Source: Eustoma russellianum (lineage: Eukaryota > Streptophyta > Magnoliopsida > Gentianales > Gentianaceae). From it: 64,000 nucleotides of DNA. Below are positions 9,706-20,988 of this stretch, piece by piece. The position numbers and the translations under genes are program-made. Position 1 is the first letter of the stretch. Each line of letters opens with the position of its first letter. Under the pieces are notes generated by a model. The model did no database searches. It was given only the letters and a program-made list of their open reading frames with translations, and had not been told where the DNA came from. Location: the NCBI GenBank assembly GCA_036186865.1, contig AP025055.1, forward strand, positions 22,391,865 through 22,455,864, read 5' to 3'.

Positions 9706-10925
9706 CTACCACAACATCATTAGCCTCCTCAACAGCTGCGTTAGTCATAACGTGGACCCTTGCGTTTGCACGCTGACGCTGGTTCTTTGGCGGTTGCTGC
9801 TGGGTCCCTTTCTCCGGGATATCTTTAACTACGTGTCCAACTTTTCCGCATCCGAAGCATGTAGTCCCTTTATCTGGACAATCTTTGAGGATATGGCCCA
9901 CCTTGCCACACCCAAAACATTTACCTTCTTGAATATAGCACTCCGCAACGTGGCGCTTCTTGTAGTAGGAGCATGTCGGAATAGCTGGCTGTTGGCCCGG
10001 ATCTTTGTCTGATTCTTCTGAGAACGACGCTGGAACTGATTCTTTCCTTGTCGTCCTGGGCCTCTGGAATTCTACTTTTCGGCTTTGCGGGACTCTCCAC
10101 TCCCTGACACTTCCCTTCCTCTCTTCTGCCCCATCTCATCACGATGAATAATATCTCTCTCGATTTTATAGCAAGCGTCCAACAGTGCACAAAAATTGGT
10201 TTGATTTGCATTGACAAACCATGTCCTGATCCTTGTGTTTAACCCTCTCTCAAACTTTAGCATTTTCGTCTCCTCGTCGTTCATGGTAGATGGCTGAAAT
10301 CTACCCAAGGCTATGAACTTATTGGCATACTCCGCAACCGTCATTCCTTGCTCTTGCACCAACGATTGGAACTCGTGTCTCTTTTGCAGCTTTACAGAAG
10401 GTGGTATGTAAAATTTGTTAAATTCTTGAAGAAATCTATCCCATGAAATTGGCCGTGGCAAGGATTGCATATTGGCCTTCCACCACTGGTTCGCTTCCCC
10501 AAGTAGAAACGGCCTGACAGCCTGAGTCTTCACCTCCTCAGGTGCACGAATCAACTCAAAACAATTTTCCACCTCGTCCAACCACTTCTCAGCGGCATCT
10601 GAGTCCGATTTTCCCACGATGGGCGGAACATTAACTTTTTTCAATCTCAAAATATTACTGGGCATCCCTGACTGGCTCGTGAGGCTGAGGAGCATTCTGC
10701 TGTAACATCACTTGACCGATCTGAGTCACGTTCTGACAGAAATTCTAAAAAGAATGAATGTCCGGAATCATCTGTGGCAAAGGCCCCTAAGGTGGGGGGA
10801 ATATTCTGAACTGGGGGCGGATTCTGATCTTATGGTGGTGTTGGAGGAACCTGAGCAGGTGGAGGAGGAATAGGCTCTTGCACCTCTGGTCTAGCCCTAG
10901 TGGGTCTGCCTCGTGGTCGTGCCAT
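9706..10925 (-). pseudogene. gag: Copy 2 gag
   Basis: The start is the ATG at 10925-10923 (MARPRGRPTRARPEVQE), matching copy 1. It has a proline-rich N-terminus, the capsid core (EKWLDEVENCFELIRAPEEVK, FLLGEANQWWKANMQ, NKFYIPPSVKLQKRHEF), a basic linker and CCHC knuckles at about 9790-9960. The last knuckle reads CFGCGKVGHVVKDI, so its fourth metal ligand is lost. Stops and frameshifts lie in the N-terminal third (about 10690-10830) and near 10070. Gag ends at the intron-like insert at 9705, so an unspliced message would give Gag alone. Confidence 0.87.
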
Positions 10926-11220
10926 CTGCACTTTGTAGCGTTGGAGTTTATTCAAGGTGAGAATATCAGATAAGCAACAAAATTTAATTCGTAATCCGAT
11001 AGGAATTTTAAGTGGGCATGCAAGCAGATACGATACGAATTAAATTCTATAAAATGTCATCGACTAGGGCTTTATCATTAGGTCAAAACCCTAATTTCCA
11101 GTCTAAGTCATCCTAGTCTATGGTCAACTCTCTCCTAGGATTGTGACTTAGATATAAGGTCAAACTTAGATTTCTAAAATCATAACTTAATTCTATATTC
11201 TGCCCGAATCTAGAACCTCG

Positions 11221-11232
11221 GCTCTGGTACCA
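11221..11232 (-). promoter_or_regulatory. Primer binding site of copy 2 (one mutation)
   Basis: The minus strand reads TGGTACCAGAGC, the iMet-type PBS with one T-to-C change, two bases inside the LTR end at 11235. Confidence 0.88.
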
Positions 11233-11234
11233 CC

Positions 11235-14200
11235 TGTAGTGCCCCGCACCGGCTCGCCCACGTATGGTGCGCCCGCCGTACTTCACTATGGAGAGTACCA
11301 GGCGTCAGTTCATATAATATCGGCATCCATAATGAAATATATAGACTTTTCCGCTTATACATCTTCAAGTAAGCAAAATAGAGGCAGAATAAAAACTTTA
11401 AAATAAAAACCTGCCAAATATTCATAACATTGTATACATCAAAGTCCACCAAAATAAAAGAGATGTCCAACATCAAATCCCATCATAAGTTCATCAATCA
11501 TAAGTCATCATACTAAGTCTTGTAGCTATCCTCTCTCGCACGCCTATGGATAGGGGATCCTAGGCTCGTCCTCGATCCATTCGACTCTATTTCCTACAGG
11601 CTCTGGGAGGAAAAATAATAGGGTGAGTGACAACGTCACCAGCAAGTAAACCATAAATAATCATGAATTAAATAGAAAGTTCACACAAGAACAAAACCCC
11701 AAATAGTTTGGATTTGCCACATACCTGACTTTCACTTAATCATTCCTAAGGACATATGATCATAACATAAGAGATAAGAAATCTTATTAGATCCAAACTT
11801 CGGAAATATCAAAACATATCATCATAGCCTAAGCGATAGTGCATCAATTATTCAACTAGCCATACAAAATGCCATATGTATGCGTATGCATATGCGATGC
11901 GTCGTGATGAAAATGAGGACAAGTTCTTTCATTCTTTCTTTCAAAACATCATCGTAAATAAAACGAGAGTGGTTATTCAGACCTATTATATCTTGATCTG
12001 AGACGGTCATAACATCTCTTCAGATCTATTATGTCCTGATCTAAAAACGGTCATACCATCCATCATCGTCATCAGGTCTGTTCTCTCCGGGCCTGTACGA
12101 TCATAAATCATCATTATCAGGTCTATTCTCTCCGGGCCTGAACGGTCATAATCATCATAACCAGATTTATTCTCTCCAGGCCTGTACAGTCATAATCATC
12201 AACAGATCGATTTACCCCGGAACTGGAGCGGGTTATGCTGGCCAGAATTAAATGGGTACCAATGGGAATCGTTCTTTTCAAAACTGGAATCTTTTCTTTG
12301 AAAATGCTTTTTTTTTCATCGTTCTTTGTCATAAAAATTGTATCATAAATCATGTAAAGGATGATGATGTAATGCAGGACATGCAACATGGGACTCATGG
12401 CTAGATGCATCACAAAATACTCGTCACGTCTTATTTCATAAGCTCTAAAAATTTCCAGAATTTAACGTTCTGTTCATACGGCCTCAAACCTCATAATTTC
12501 GACCCATTTTCATAATCTCATGACATACGTGAGCATAATAGAGTCTTATTTGCATGGCGTAAAAATTTCGTAAAGTTTCAGGACATATAGAACATTCAAA
12601 CCATTAAATTACCAAAACAGGGTACGGCTGGATTCAACTGTGTAGTGCCCAGCTTTTACCTTGCTTTAAAGCCCACAGAGCTTATTTTTTTGGGCCAATA
12701 CCCAGAAAACCTAATGGATATACCAAGAAGTGATATTCATAAGCCCAATAACATATATGAGCCCAAATTCGAAATAAAAAGGCCTCACAACATCATGCCA
12801 TAATTCTGTCATGTTCCCAGTTTTGTACCGTTAACTTCAACTCAGTTATTAACCCTTACAATGGTGGTTCCAGGATGATTTCCTTACATGGACATGTTTC
12901 CCTATGTCTTAAGTGATTTTCATAAAACTTTCAGAGCCATCCAAGTGGTCTAAGGTGGTCATCTAATTATTTTTCTAATGATAGGTACATGCAGAATTGG
13001 ACTGACCAGCCTTTGCTAGAAATTTTATTATAAATAAACCACAAGTCCTTTTTCCAAAATTCTAACTCACAGATTTAATAAAAACATAAGTCTAGCATCC
13101 TACAAAAACTTAGCCCATTTGCACGTTTCTAAGGTCCATATTCGAGTCTCACAAAACGTCACATGAATCTGGCATGTTTGAGTAATTTATCCTGTTTGTC
13201 ACTTTTCTTGCTAAAAGTGTACCAACTACACTTATCCTTCTAAAATAGTTTACTAACCATCAAATACACTTTTTAACATAACATTACAGGTTCTAATATA
13301 TTTCAAAAGCTACATACAACCACTTAAATAACGGTTTTGAAGATAACACAAAGCACAATTTGACATTGCACATTTTGTACATAATAAAGTCTACCTTTGG
13401 CATAATTGACTTAAGTACTACCTAACCCCCCAAACAGCCAATTCTTATACATGAAGAGGGCATATATTTCATTTTCCTAATGAACATAACACATCTAAGC
13501 AATAAAACACCCAAACATACAATTTCCATGTATCTTTCACCTCCCAAAACATAATCTTTCTCACGAAATACTGTTTCATCATATCTCCTTCCCCACCGTC
13601 CCTATTACATGGTGAGAAAGAGAAGCTTTACTCCTTTATCATAGATATGTAACATATTCATATTCAAAGGAGGCAAAGAACTCATCTTTGGGGAATTTCC
13701 ACACATGCAAGTCACCTTTCTTAAGAATCCGAAACTTTCATGCTTCAAACTTAATATTTTCCATCTAAGATTAAGTCTTAATAATAACTAGACATTCAAG
13801 CATATACTTTCACACATAAGTCGAGAGTATTTATGGTGTACTTGCCTTCTTGATTCTTAGATCTTGCTTGAAACTTGTTGAAACAAAGTAATGCTTTCTT
13901 CAACCCCTTCCTAGCATACACGGTTTAGGGGTAGAAATATTGGTTAGCCACTATTTAAACACACAATACAACTTAGTTTTGAGGCTAGATGGTCTTACCA
14001 AATTTATTCTTTAATGGAGGTTGACATGAATCCAACCCACCAAGAAGCTAATCTCTCCTAGTACTTTGAAAATCTTCACCTAGTGACCTCTTGAAGGTCA
14101 CGGTTTTCACAATAAAAGAGAGTATCTTGTGATCTTCACTATGTAAGGTGTAGGATTCACTTAAGGAGTTTAGAATATACTCACCTAGACCAGACTTGAA

Positions 14201-15166
14201 CTTGATTGATTCTTAGATCTCCTGGCTCCTTGTTGGCCGTGTGAGGTGGATGAAGGGTTCTTGGTTCTTCTGTTCTTTGTGAGTTCTTGAGTGGTTGAGT
14301 AGAGAGGATTCTAGAATTCTTGGAGAGGATTTTTCTTCAAAGGCTAAGTGTTTAGCTGTTGGGAGCCTAAGGAGTAAAAAGAGAATTTCCTTTGCATGGT
14401 TATGCTCATTAGGCTTTGCTAACTTGAGTTACTTTAGCAAATTAGGGTTACTTTCTTGCTAACTTAAGTTACTTTTTGGTTGTAGCTAGCATAAAGTAAC
14501 CATGGTAAGGTTTAAGATGTCTCTTGATTGCACCATGGTTAAAACCGGCGGTTAGGGGGTGCCATTAGTAGGCTCCATCATGCTTTTGTCACTTTTAAGA
14601 GTGTTTAATGAAAAGCTACTAGGTAGTTGAAACGTTTATAGTAAAATTGATCCTTAATTCCCTAATTTCCATGTATCCCACAGTTTTAATGGGAATTTTA
14701 GTGAGTTACCCATCCTTATAATATCATATTGTGACTACATCATGCATAACTACTCTATATTATTGCTTTAGTAAGCAATTAAAGTGTGTAGTTGGCCTTT
14801 TTAACTTTTCCTTTTTTACATTTTAACCCCATTTAGTAGGGCACTAATGCTAGAATGAACTTTTCATGCCTTCTTTTACTAAGACTACTAAAGGTTAGTT
14901 GATTGTAGTAAAAGAAACCCTATTTTAATATCCCCAATACCCTTATGGCCGAAATTATGAAAAATCTTGGGAGGGTAAAATTGTCATCTCGCATACTTCA
15001 TAAGACATACTCTTGTCATTTCCATTATTTATGGAATTTACATTAAGGAGAATTAATTAAAGCAGTCGTAATAAACTTAAATAAAAGTGCACTCGAAGAA
15101 TTCATCCTTCAATTAATTCATTCATACAGTCTCAAGTACAATACGATCTTTCGTTGGGGTACAACA
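11235..15166 (-). repeat. 5' LTR of copy 2
   Basis: A 3932-bp LTR from TGTAGTGCCCC (11235) to GGGTACAACA (15166). No gene is supportable in it. It differs widely from the LTR at 2076-6140, except that its last 441 bp (14726-15166) match 5637-6140 almost base for base. A minisatellite lies at 11960-12235. The flank at 15167 (AAAGA) would be one half of the target-site duplication; the other half is beyond the left edge of the window. Confidence 0.88.
11960..12235. repeat. LTR minisatellite, copy 2 5' LTR
   Basis: About six units of roughly 40-55 bp, each with a left arm (CAGATCTATT, CAGGTCTGTT, CAGACCTATT), a pyrimidine-rich spacer and a right arm (GATCTGAGACGG, GGGCCTGTACGG), separated by TCATAATCATCA-like text. 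The arms are partly self-complementary, as in the other LTR minisatellites here. Confidence 0.75.
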
Positions 15167-15806
15167 AAAGAGGAGTCGTCTAATTTGATTGTTTCATTGA
15201 GATCTGAAATTCAATCGTTAACATCCAAAAACAATAAATAAAAGCCGAGATTTCAAATTTTAAATCAAGAAATGTGGATCTAAGAATGGTAAAAGAGTTT
15301 GATACGGATACGAACATGCTAGATCGCCTCATTTCATCACAAAAGCATGTAAGTGACAAAATCGGATTAGGATACGTTGAGAAAAATGAAACACAAAATA
15401 AGTCAACCAAAATTATTTTATCCTCATCTAAGAAACCGGATGTGTCCAAGACAAGTGTACAACCTAAAGAGACTTTTACTACACCACACATTATATCTCA
15501 TCGCACTCCTACTTTTTCATCACGAGCAAGGTATAATCATGTACTATATAGATATTAAAGGAAACCATTGATGCATACGCTACATTCATATCAGACTAAT
15601 GCATCTAGATCACAAACTATTCATAGAAACCGAAATGCATATCAAAATTGAAAATCTTATCATGAGCATGATGTCAATTTCGAACATAAGCCAAACGGAT
15701 TTCCACCTAATGTCTATTATATTGCTTCATCTATTTTCTCACCTTTTGTAAGACCGAGGAAGGTCACCCAAGTTTGGGTACCAAAAGGTGTTTTTGTAAA
15801 GGGTTA
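15167..15806 (+). pseudogene. gag: SIRE-like Ty1/copia gag C-terminal remnant
   Basis: Opens with a coiled-coil-like gag segment (SNLIVSLRSEIQSLTSKNNK), then MLDRLISSQKHVSDKIGLGY, the signature before the zinc knuckle in SIRE/Maximus-type gag. It ends in FVRPRKVTQVWVPKGVFVKG and a stop, which resembles the WVPKG stretch just before the protease in that family. The frame is broken (stops near 15240 and 15550) and there is no protease, integrase or RT after it: 3'-region text follows directly. I read it as an internally deleted, non-autonomous or decayed copia element. Confidence 0.65.
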
Positions 15807-16229
15807 AATCAATAATCCTCAATAACGCACTTGAAATGCATGATTCTTGACATACTATAAATTGCTATTTCTTTCTATATTTACTTTTGATATTATTTAC
15901 AAAATAAAGGAGGAGAGAGATGCATGGTTTAAGGGGGAGAGGGAGCAGAATTGCATAATTTAAGGGAGAGCACAACGATATGTGCATAATTGGAGGGGAA
16001 GCAATGATATTTAAATCATGAACTAATGTTAGTTTGTAAATAATCAAAATATTGAGATTGTTGAGAAATAGTGTTTGAATGATTTACAAATGCATGATTT
16101 AAATAGTACGAGTTTACAAAATGCATGACAAAATTATTACTTGACACGTTTTTGTGATATACATGCCTCATATGCTTTATACATATTGTTGATGTACTAA
16201 AAAACCATGAAGTGTGTTTCAACCCATTA
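15807..16229 (+). repeat. Copia 3' region and truncated LTR (piece A)
   Basis: 15900-16020 is purine-rich and repeats GGGGGAGAGGGAGCA-like words, as in the 3' untranslated region of SIRE-type elements. An LTR start (TGTTGAGAAATAGTG) follows at about 16052. 16052-16200 matches, in reverse complement, the pieces at 16577-16676 and 18850-18995 (shared word ATGCATGATTTAAATA). It is cut at about 16229. Confidence 0.55.
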
Positions 16230-16676
16230 AAATAAATATGTTGAGAGTCTTGTCATTAAATTTTAAGACCATTTGGAGTCAACAATTAATCGGAATAAAT
16301 TTTTAAATCAGAGTACTATTTTTGGCATATTTGCACAATCTGATCAACAACGTATTTTAAAAGGGTTAGAAGTTGAATTTTAATTTGAAATTTTTACGAG
16401 ATATTCAAAACATCTGAGATTAGAATCTCACCAAATTTCATAACTTTTGGAGGTCTGTAACTAGGTTAAATCGTTTTAAATCAGAATCTAAAAATAAAAA
16501 CTATTTTCAGAATTGAGGTTTTTGGTTAAAAAATTTTTTAAAAAAATTTCCACACCCACTATTCAACCCCCCATTCTATATCACAAAACGTATCAAATAA
16601 TAATTTTGTCATACATTTGTAAACACGTAGTATTTAAATCATGCATTTGTAAATCACTCAAACTCTTTCTCTCAAC
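16230..16676 (-). repeat. Copia LTR piece B, opposite orientation
   Basis: On the minus strand, CATCAAAAGGGGAAGAT (a PPT-like tract at about 16677-16695) is followed by an LTR start TGTTGAGAGAAAGAG, then the ATGCATGATTTAAATA block. Further in is a GGGGGGTTGAATAG block, often seen in such LTRs. Pieces A and B are therefore two LTR fragments facing each other tail to tail. Confidence 0.5.
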
Positions 16677-18849
16677 AATCTTCCCCTTTTGATGATTTAC
16701 AAAATAACATTAGTTCATGATTTAAATATGACTACTCTACCTCCAACTTTCAAGAAACATAGCCACATATTTTAGCTTTCATTTGGCGCAAGTTTCAACT
16801 CATTTGGGTAAGTATAAGTCACTCAAACTTGAATAGTTCTGAGACTAATGCAATCTGATTTTCAGAGTTGCAAAGGTTGAGAGCGTCAACGTGATAGATA
16901 TACTTCCCAAAGGAATTTTTGAAAATTGTTTATTATTTTTCTGTCGCAATGAAATTGATGCCGAATGCTGGAAACCCAAAGTAAAGTGCAGTAAAGTAAA
17001 GACACCAAGGATTTTATACTGATTTGGTTAAATCAACCTACTGCAGCCTTCGAGGAAACCTTCCTCCGTTATCATTAAACACGAAAAACACCTTACCACA
17101 AGGGTGACTGGAGTTACACACCAACTCCACCCCTTTACAAATAATACGATCGAGCAAACGAATCACGGACACCACCACCTATCAAATAAAGGTTTGATCA
17201 CACCTTGATCAAACCTTTTACAACAATGAAAGAGTGTGGGTGGTATATTCAAAGCCTATAAAATATTTAAAATATATGAACAATAGGCTTGAGAGAAGAA
17301 GAAGAAAGAAAGAAAAGAAGAAGAAGCAAATAGGTCTTTTTTGCACTTGAGAGAAATGTGTAGTTGCATGGCCTCACTTTGCACTAACTTCTACTTTTTA
17401 ATCATCCTTGGCCGCCCCCCTTAGGGTGTCTTACACTCTTGAGAAATCTCTTTAATGCCCTTGGAAGATTGTCTTGTGTAGATATGACACCATCTTGCTC
17501 ACTTGGAACATTATGATTGAAAGAATGACTTGACCTTGCTTACTTGCCACCTGATGATTGGTCCAACTTTTCATCATTTTAATGAGCTGTAAAATCTGAA
17601 TTAAACTCATAAAACATGTGACAAATAGTAATCAAAATGTTACCAAATGATAACCATTCAATCCCTTCAATTTTGGGAAGCAAATTAAGGTGCATTATCA
17701 TCATAAAATCGGCCAACTAAGGTAGCATGTGCTGAAATTTTCAGCATGTGGCTATTTTGAATTCCTTCCATATGTAATGCTTTCTTTTATGTCACTAACC
17801 TTGTGTGGCATATTCTCCACCAATTGAGTTGCCAACTAAGCTCCACATAGGCTCCATCAAGGCTGCAAATAGCATGTGGAGTGTCTTGTACATGTGCTGA
17901 ATTTAATTTTAGTAAGCTTTGTCAGATAATGCACAATATTTACACATATATGGTAAATTACAATCAGCCTTAGCATGAATTTTCTAGAACACTTTAACAT
18001 GTCTTGAATGTGTAAAAAGTTTCTATATACATGGTACAACTCATGCCAAAACGTTCCATGTGTTGTGTTTGTAGAAAACCGAATTTTTTTACTTTAGTCG
18101 ATTACACGAGTTTTCTCCAATTAAATTCAAATTTTTTACACATTTCATAATATTATGTCACACATAATGTATACAAAATAAATTAGATATTCAGCTCTAA
18201 TGACTGATTAAGAGGCGCCCCCATGGGCTAAAAAATTAAGTTTGAAATCTCCACAAATTTGGCCTAATTTGTGGTGATTTGTGTGTGCCAACATGGAATG
18301 CTTTAGTGGCTGAATTTAACATGTGAGCCACAAATGTTTTGGCTATTTTTTAAGTATATGGGCTGACCATCTATATATGGAAAGTACGTGACATGTCGGT
18401 GAAGTTTCGGTAGTCACCCATTACGACAATTTTCAGTTTATGACCTTGTAACGAGTTGTTATAATTTTGTTATCACCATGAATTATATCATATGATATAA
18501 GACCTGAATATAATAAATATGAGGTGTATGTAGTGTGTGACTTTGACGTATATTTGTAATATATGTAACGTGTCGGTAGTACGTCGGAATATATGTGTAT
18601 TGTGCATTTTTAACAAAAATATGAATATATATATATATATATTAGGCATGTATATTGCAGGACTGAGGAGACTTTCCATTTTCAATTTGTTGTCATCAAG
18701 CTTTCTCCAAATATGTCCTCATTTAATGAACTACTTAGTTCATTAACTTAAGCACTTCAGTTAATGAACTAGTTTACTTCATTAATTGTGGCACCTGAAA
18801 ATAGTTCAAAGACAACAAATGTTTGCCATATGATGTAAGCTTTAACGCC
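16677..18849. repeat. Unassigned AT-rich repeat sequence, probably copia LTR or untranslated region
   Basis: No coding region is supportable. 16990-17170 carries text like GATTTTATACTGATTTGGTT, familiar from plant LTRs, and 17285-17330 is a purine-rich run of GAAGAAGAAAG. 18620-18650 is a short (TA)n run. Neither strand gives a protein I recognise. Confidence 0.4.
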
Positions 18850-18995
18850 TCATGGCTTGTTAGTACAGTAACAATATACATAAAGCATATGAGGCATATA
18901 TCACAAAAACGTGGCAAGTAATAAGTTTGTTATGCATTTCGTAAACTCATACTATTTAAATCATGCATTTGTAAATCATTCAAACACTTTTCCTC
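18850..18995 (-). repeat. Copia LTR piece C
   Basis: About 145 bp matching pieces A and B (ATGCATTTGTAAATCATTCA at the right end), minus orientation, ending exactly where copy 3 gag sequence begins. It marks the left truncation of the plus-strand chromovirus. Confidence 0.55.
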
Positions 18996-19252
18996 AGCAC
19001 AGAATCCATTGGTCCAGCAGGGTATGGGAGTCTGCCCACAATGCAACTAGAGCCATGTCGGGGAATGCAGGAAGTTTGCTGGAGCGTGTTACTGGTGCGG
19101 ACAGGCAGGCCATCTTATTAGAGAGAGCCCAAAAATGAAGAAAAATGCTACCGGAGAAGCGGCCCAGTAGCCGACGACAAAGCCGAGGACAAATGCCCAT
19201 GTCCATGTCCTGACTGACACCGATGTTCAGGAAGCCACCAATGTGATAGCAG
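18996..19252 (+). pseudogene. gag: Copy 3 gag C-terminus (zinc knuckles)
   Basis: Contains CPQCN-stop-SHVGEC and CYWCGQAGHLIRES, two degenerate CCHC knuckles; the second has Ser for the last Cys. The tail AHVHVLTDTDVQEATNVIA leads to the gag/protease border, where coding stops inside a glycine codon at 19252. Nonsense codons are at about 19055 and 19168. Confidence 0.8.
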
Positions 19253-19336
19253 GTAAATTTTCAATTAAGTTTAAATTCTGACCGAATTAAGTCTCTACGT
19301 GTTTAACTCTTTGTGTGAAACTTGATATGGTACTAG
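19253..19336 (+). other. Intron-like 84-bp insert at the copy 3 gag/protease border
   Basis: Coding reads AATGTGATAGCAG, then GTAAATTTTC, and 84 bp later GGTACTAG followed by GTGCCGTTTTAC. Removal gives N-V-I-A-G-A-V-L-L-N-K-I-P-A-N-M-L-F in frame (phase 1, G|GT). Retained, it reaches an in-frame TGA within about 30 bp. Position and phase are the same as the copy 2 insert at 9625-9705, but its sequence has diverged. Confidence 0.78.
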
Positions 19337-20177
19337 GTGCCGTTTTACTAAATAAGATACCTGCCAACATGCTTTTCGATAGCGGTGCAAGCCACTCTTT
19401 ATAACAAATAGATTCACTAAGCACCTTGGTGATTTACCTTAATGGTTAGAAACTACGTACTATGTTCAAGCGGCCGGAGATCAAATTAGGATTTTGGATC
19501 AACAGTACCAGGATTGTGAGTTGGAGTTCAGAGAGCAAATGTTCTTCACCACACTGATTCCTATCCAGATGTACGACTTCGATGTTATATTAGGAATGTA
19601 CTGGTTGGCCAAGTATCACGCCAACATTGACTGCCGAACGAAGCAAGTGACAATCAAGAATGCTGAGATGAAAGAAGTAATGTTCCAAGGTGATGCGGAA
19701 CGAAAGAAAGTCTCGAAGAAGGTGTATATATCGGTTGCTCAAGCTTGCAGAGCCATAAGGGAAGGTGTCGAGGGGTTCCTAGTGTATGCGATGGATGTTA
19801 CTCATGAAGTACCTTCTATTGAGCAGATTGCAGTGGTCAACGAGTTTCTAGATATGTTTCCAAAAGAACTGTTAGGAGTGCCACCTCCGAGGGAAGTCGA
19901 GTTCGAGATAAATCTGATCCCAGGAGCCGAACCCATTTCCAAAGCCCCTTACAGAATGGCTCGGTTAGAATTGAGAGAGCTGAAAGAACAACTTCAGGAG
20001 TTATTGGACAAGAAGTTTATTTGCCCCAGTGTGTCACCTTGAGGAGCACCAGTTTTATTCGTGAAGAAGAAGGATGATAGCATGAGGCTCTGCATCGACT
20101 ATCGAGAGCTGAATAAAATTACCATCAAGAATAAGTACCCCATTCCGAGGATTAAGGATCTGTTTGACCAACTCAAG
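19337..20177 (+). pseudogene. pol: Copy 3 protease and RT N-terminus
   Basis: Protease with DSGASHS (about 19380-19400) and VILGMYWLAKYHANI, then the linker MFPKELLGVPPPREVEFEI, the RT fingers (SKAPYRMARLELRELKEQL) and LCIDYRELNKITIKNKYPIP up to DLFDQLK. A stop lies in SVSP-stop-GAPVLF at 20041 (TGA for a conserved Trp) and frameshifts occur near 19400 and 19450. The segment ends at 20177, where the 71-bp insert begins. Confidence 0.86.
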
Positions 20178-20248
20178 GTAAGTTTTGGTTAAGCATTTTC
20201 CTTATATAATTTTGTTGTTCTGATGGGAGGATTACCACCTCTGTTCAG
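20178..20248 (+). other. Intron-like 71-bp insert in copy 3 RT
   Basis: CTCAAG is followed by GTAAGTTTTGG, a consensus plant 5' splice site. 71 bp later CCTCTGTTCAG, a pyrimidine-rich 3' splice site, is followed by GGCGCCAGG. Removal joins DQLK to GARVFSNIDL exactly in frame (phase 0). The insert holds an in-frame TAA. It has the same position and the same length as the copy 2 insert at 8713-8783. Confidence 0.8.
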
Positions 20249-20918
20249 GGCGCCAGGGTTTTTCTCTAATATTGACCTCTAGTCACCAGTTGTGTGTGAA
20301 GGCTGAAGACATCGCAAAGACAGCCTTCCGTACGAGATATGGCTACTATGAGTTTTTAGTGATGCCTTTTGTGTTGACAAATGTCCCTGCAGCTGCTATG
20401 GACCTTATGAATACCGCCTTTCGAGAACAATTGGATAGGTTTGTGGTGGTTCATAGACGATATTCTGGTGTATTCCCCTGATGAGCAAACTCACGCTGAG
20501 CATTTGAGAATCGTTCTAGGCATTCTGAGACAGAAGCAACTATAGGCCAAATTTAGCAAATGTGAGTTTTGGTTGAGGAGACTGACCTTCCTTGGTTACA
20601 TGATATCAGAAGAAAGGATTGCTGTAGATCTGAAGAAAGTGGAAGCTATCATCGAGTGGCCTAGGCCCACTAATGTCATCGAAGCGCGAAGTTTCTTGGG
20701 TCTAGCTGGCTATTAAAGGAAGTTTGTTGAAAGATTCTCAACAATAGCAGTACCCCTCAGTCGTCTCATGCAAAAGAAGTTCAAGTTTGAGTGGACAGCG
20801 AAATGCACGAAAAGCTTCACAGAGCTTAAGAAGAGGTTAACCACAGCTCCAGTATTGGCTCAACCCTCCAATACTGATGGATTTGTGATCTATAACAATG
20901 AGTCGAAGAATGGTTTGG
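20249..20918 (+). pseudogene. pol: Copy 3 RT palm, thumb and start of RNase H
   Basis: Encodes VFSNIDL (motif A), an 8-nt deletion, HQLCVKAED, then AFRTRYGYYEFLVMPF, MDLMNTAFREQLDRFVVV and the catalytic FIDD box (20450-20461) just after a 2-nt frameshift. The connection (FLGYMISEERIAVD, SFLGLAGY) and the RNase H start (NESKNGLG) follow. The RT Asp pair is kept, unlike in copy 2. Coding is interrupted at 20918 within a glycine codon. Confidence 0.84.
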
Positions 20919-20988
20919 GTACTTAAACTGTAGCATAAAGTTATGAATTTACATACCAATCGAGTTTTGTCTAATACATTACTTATAG
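20919..20988 (+). other. Third intron-like insert (70 bp), RNase H of copy 3 only
   Basis: NGL then G is followed by GTACTTAAAC. 70 bp later ATTACTTATAG is followed by GCTGTGTT. Removal restores N-G-L-G-C-V (phase 1, G|GC). Copies 1 and 2 read straight through the same motif (NGLGCVLIQ, NRLGCVFMQ), so this insert is private to copy 3 or lost from the others. Confidence 0.65.

Larger units (their letters stand above)
1..15166 (-). mobile_element. Tandem pair of Tekay-type Ty3/gypsy chromoviruses sharing one LTR
   Basis: Reading on the minus strand from the right, the order is LTR (15166-11235), PBS, gag-pro-RT-RNaseH-integrase-chromodomain, polypurine tract, a second LTR (6140-2076), PBS, and a second gag plus a piece of pol that runs off the window at base 1. 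The middle LTR is therefore the 3' LTR of copy 2 and the 5' LTR of copy 1. A chromodomain at the integrase C-terminus and an initiator-tRNA-type PBS place both copies in the chromoviruses, best fit Tekay/Del. Both are dead, with nonsense codons, frameshifts and a large deletion in copy 1. The right flank is degenerate copia gag, so the composite landed in, or abuts, older repeat DNA. The left end and its target-site duplication lie outside the window. Confidence 0.85.
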
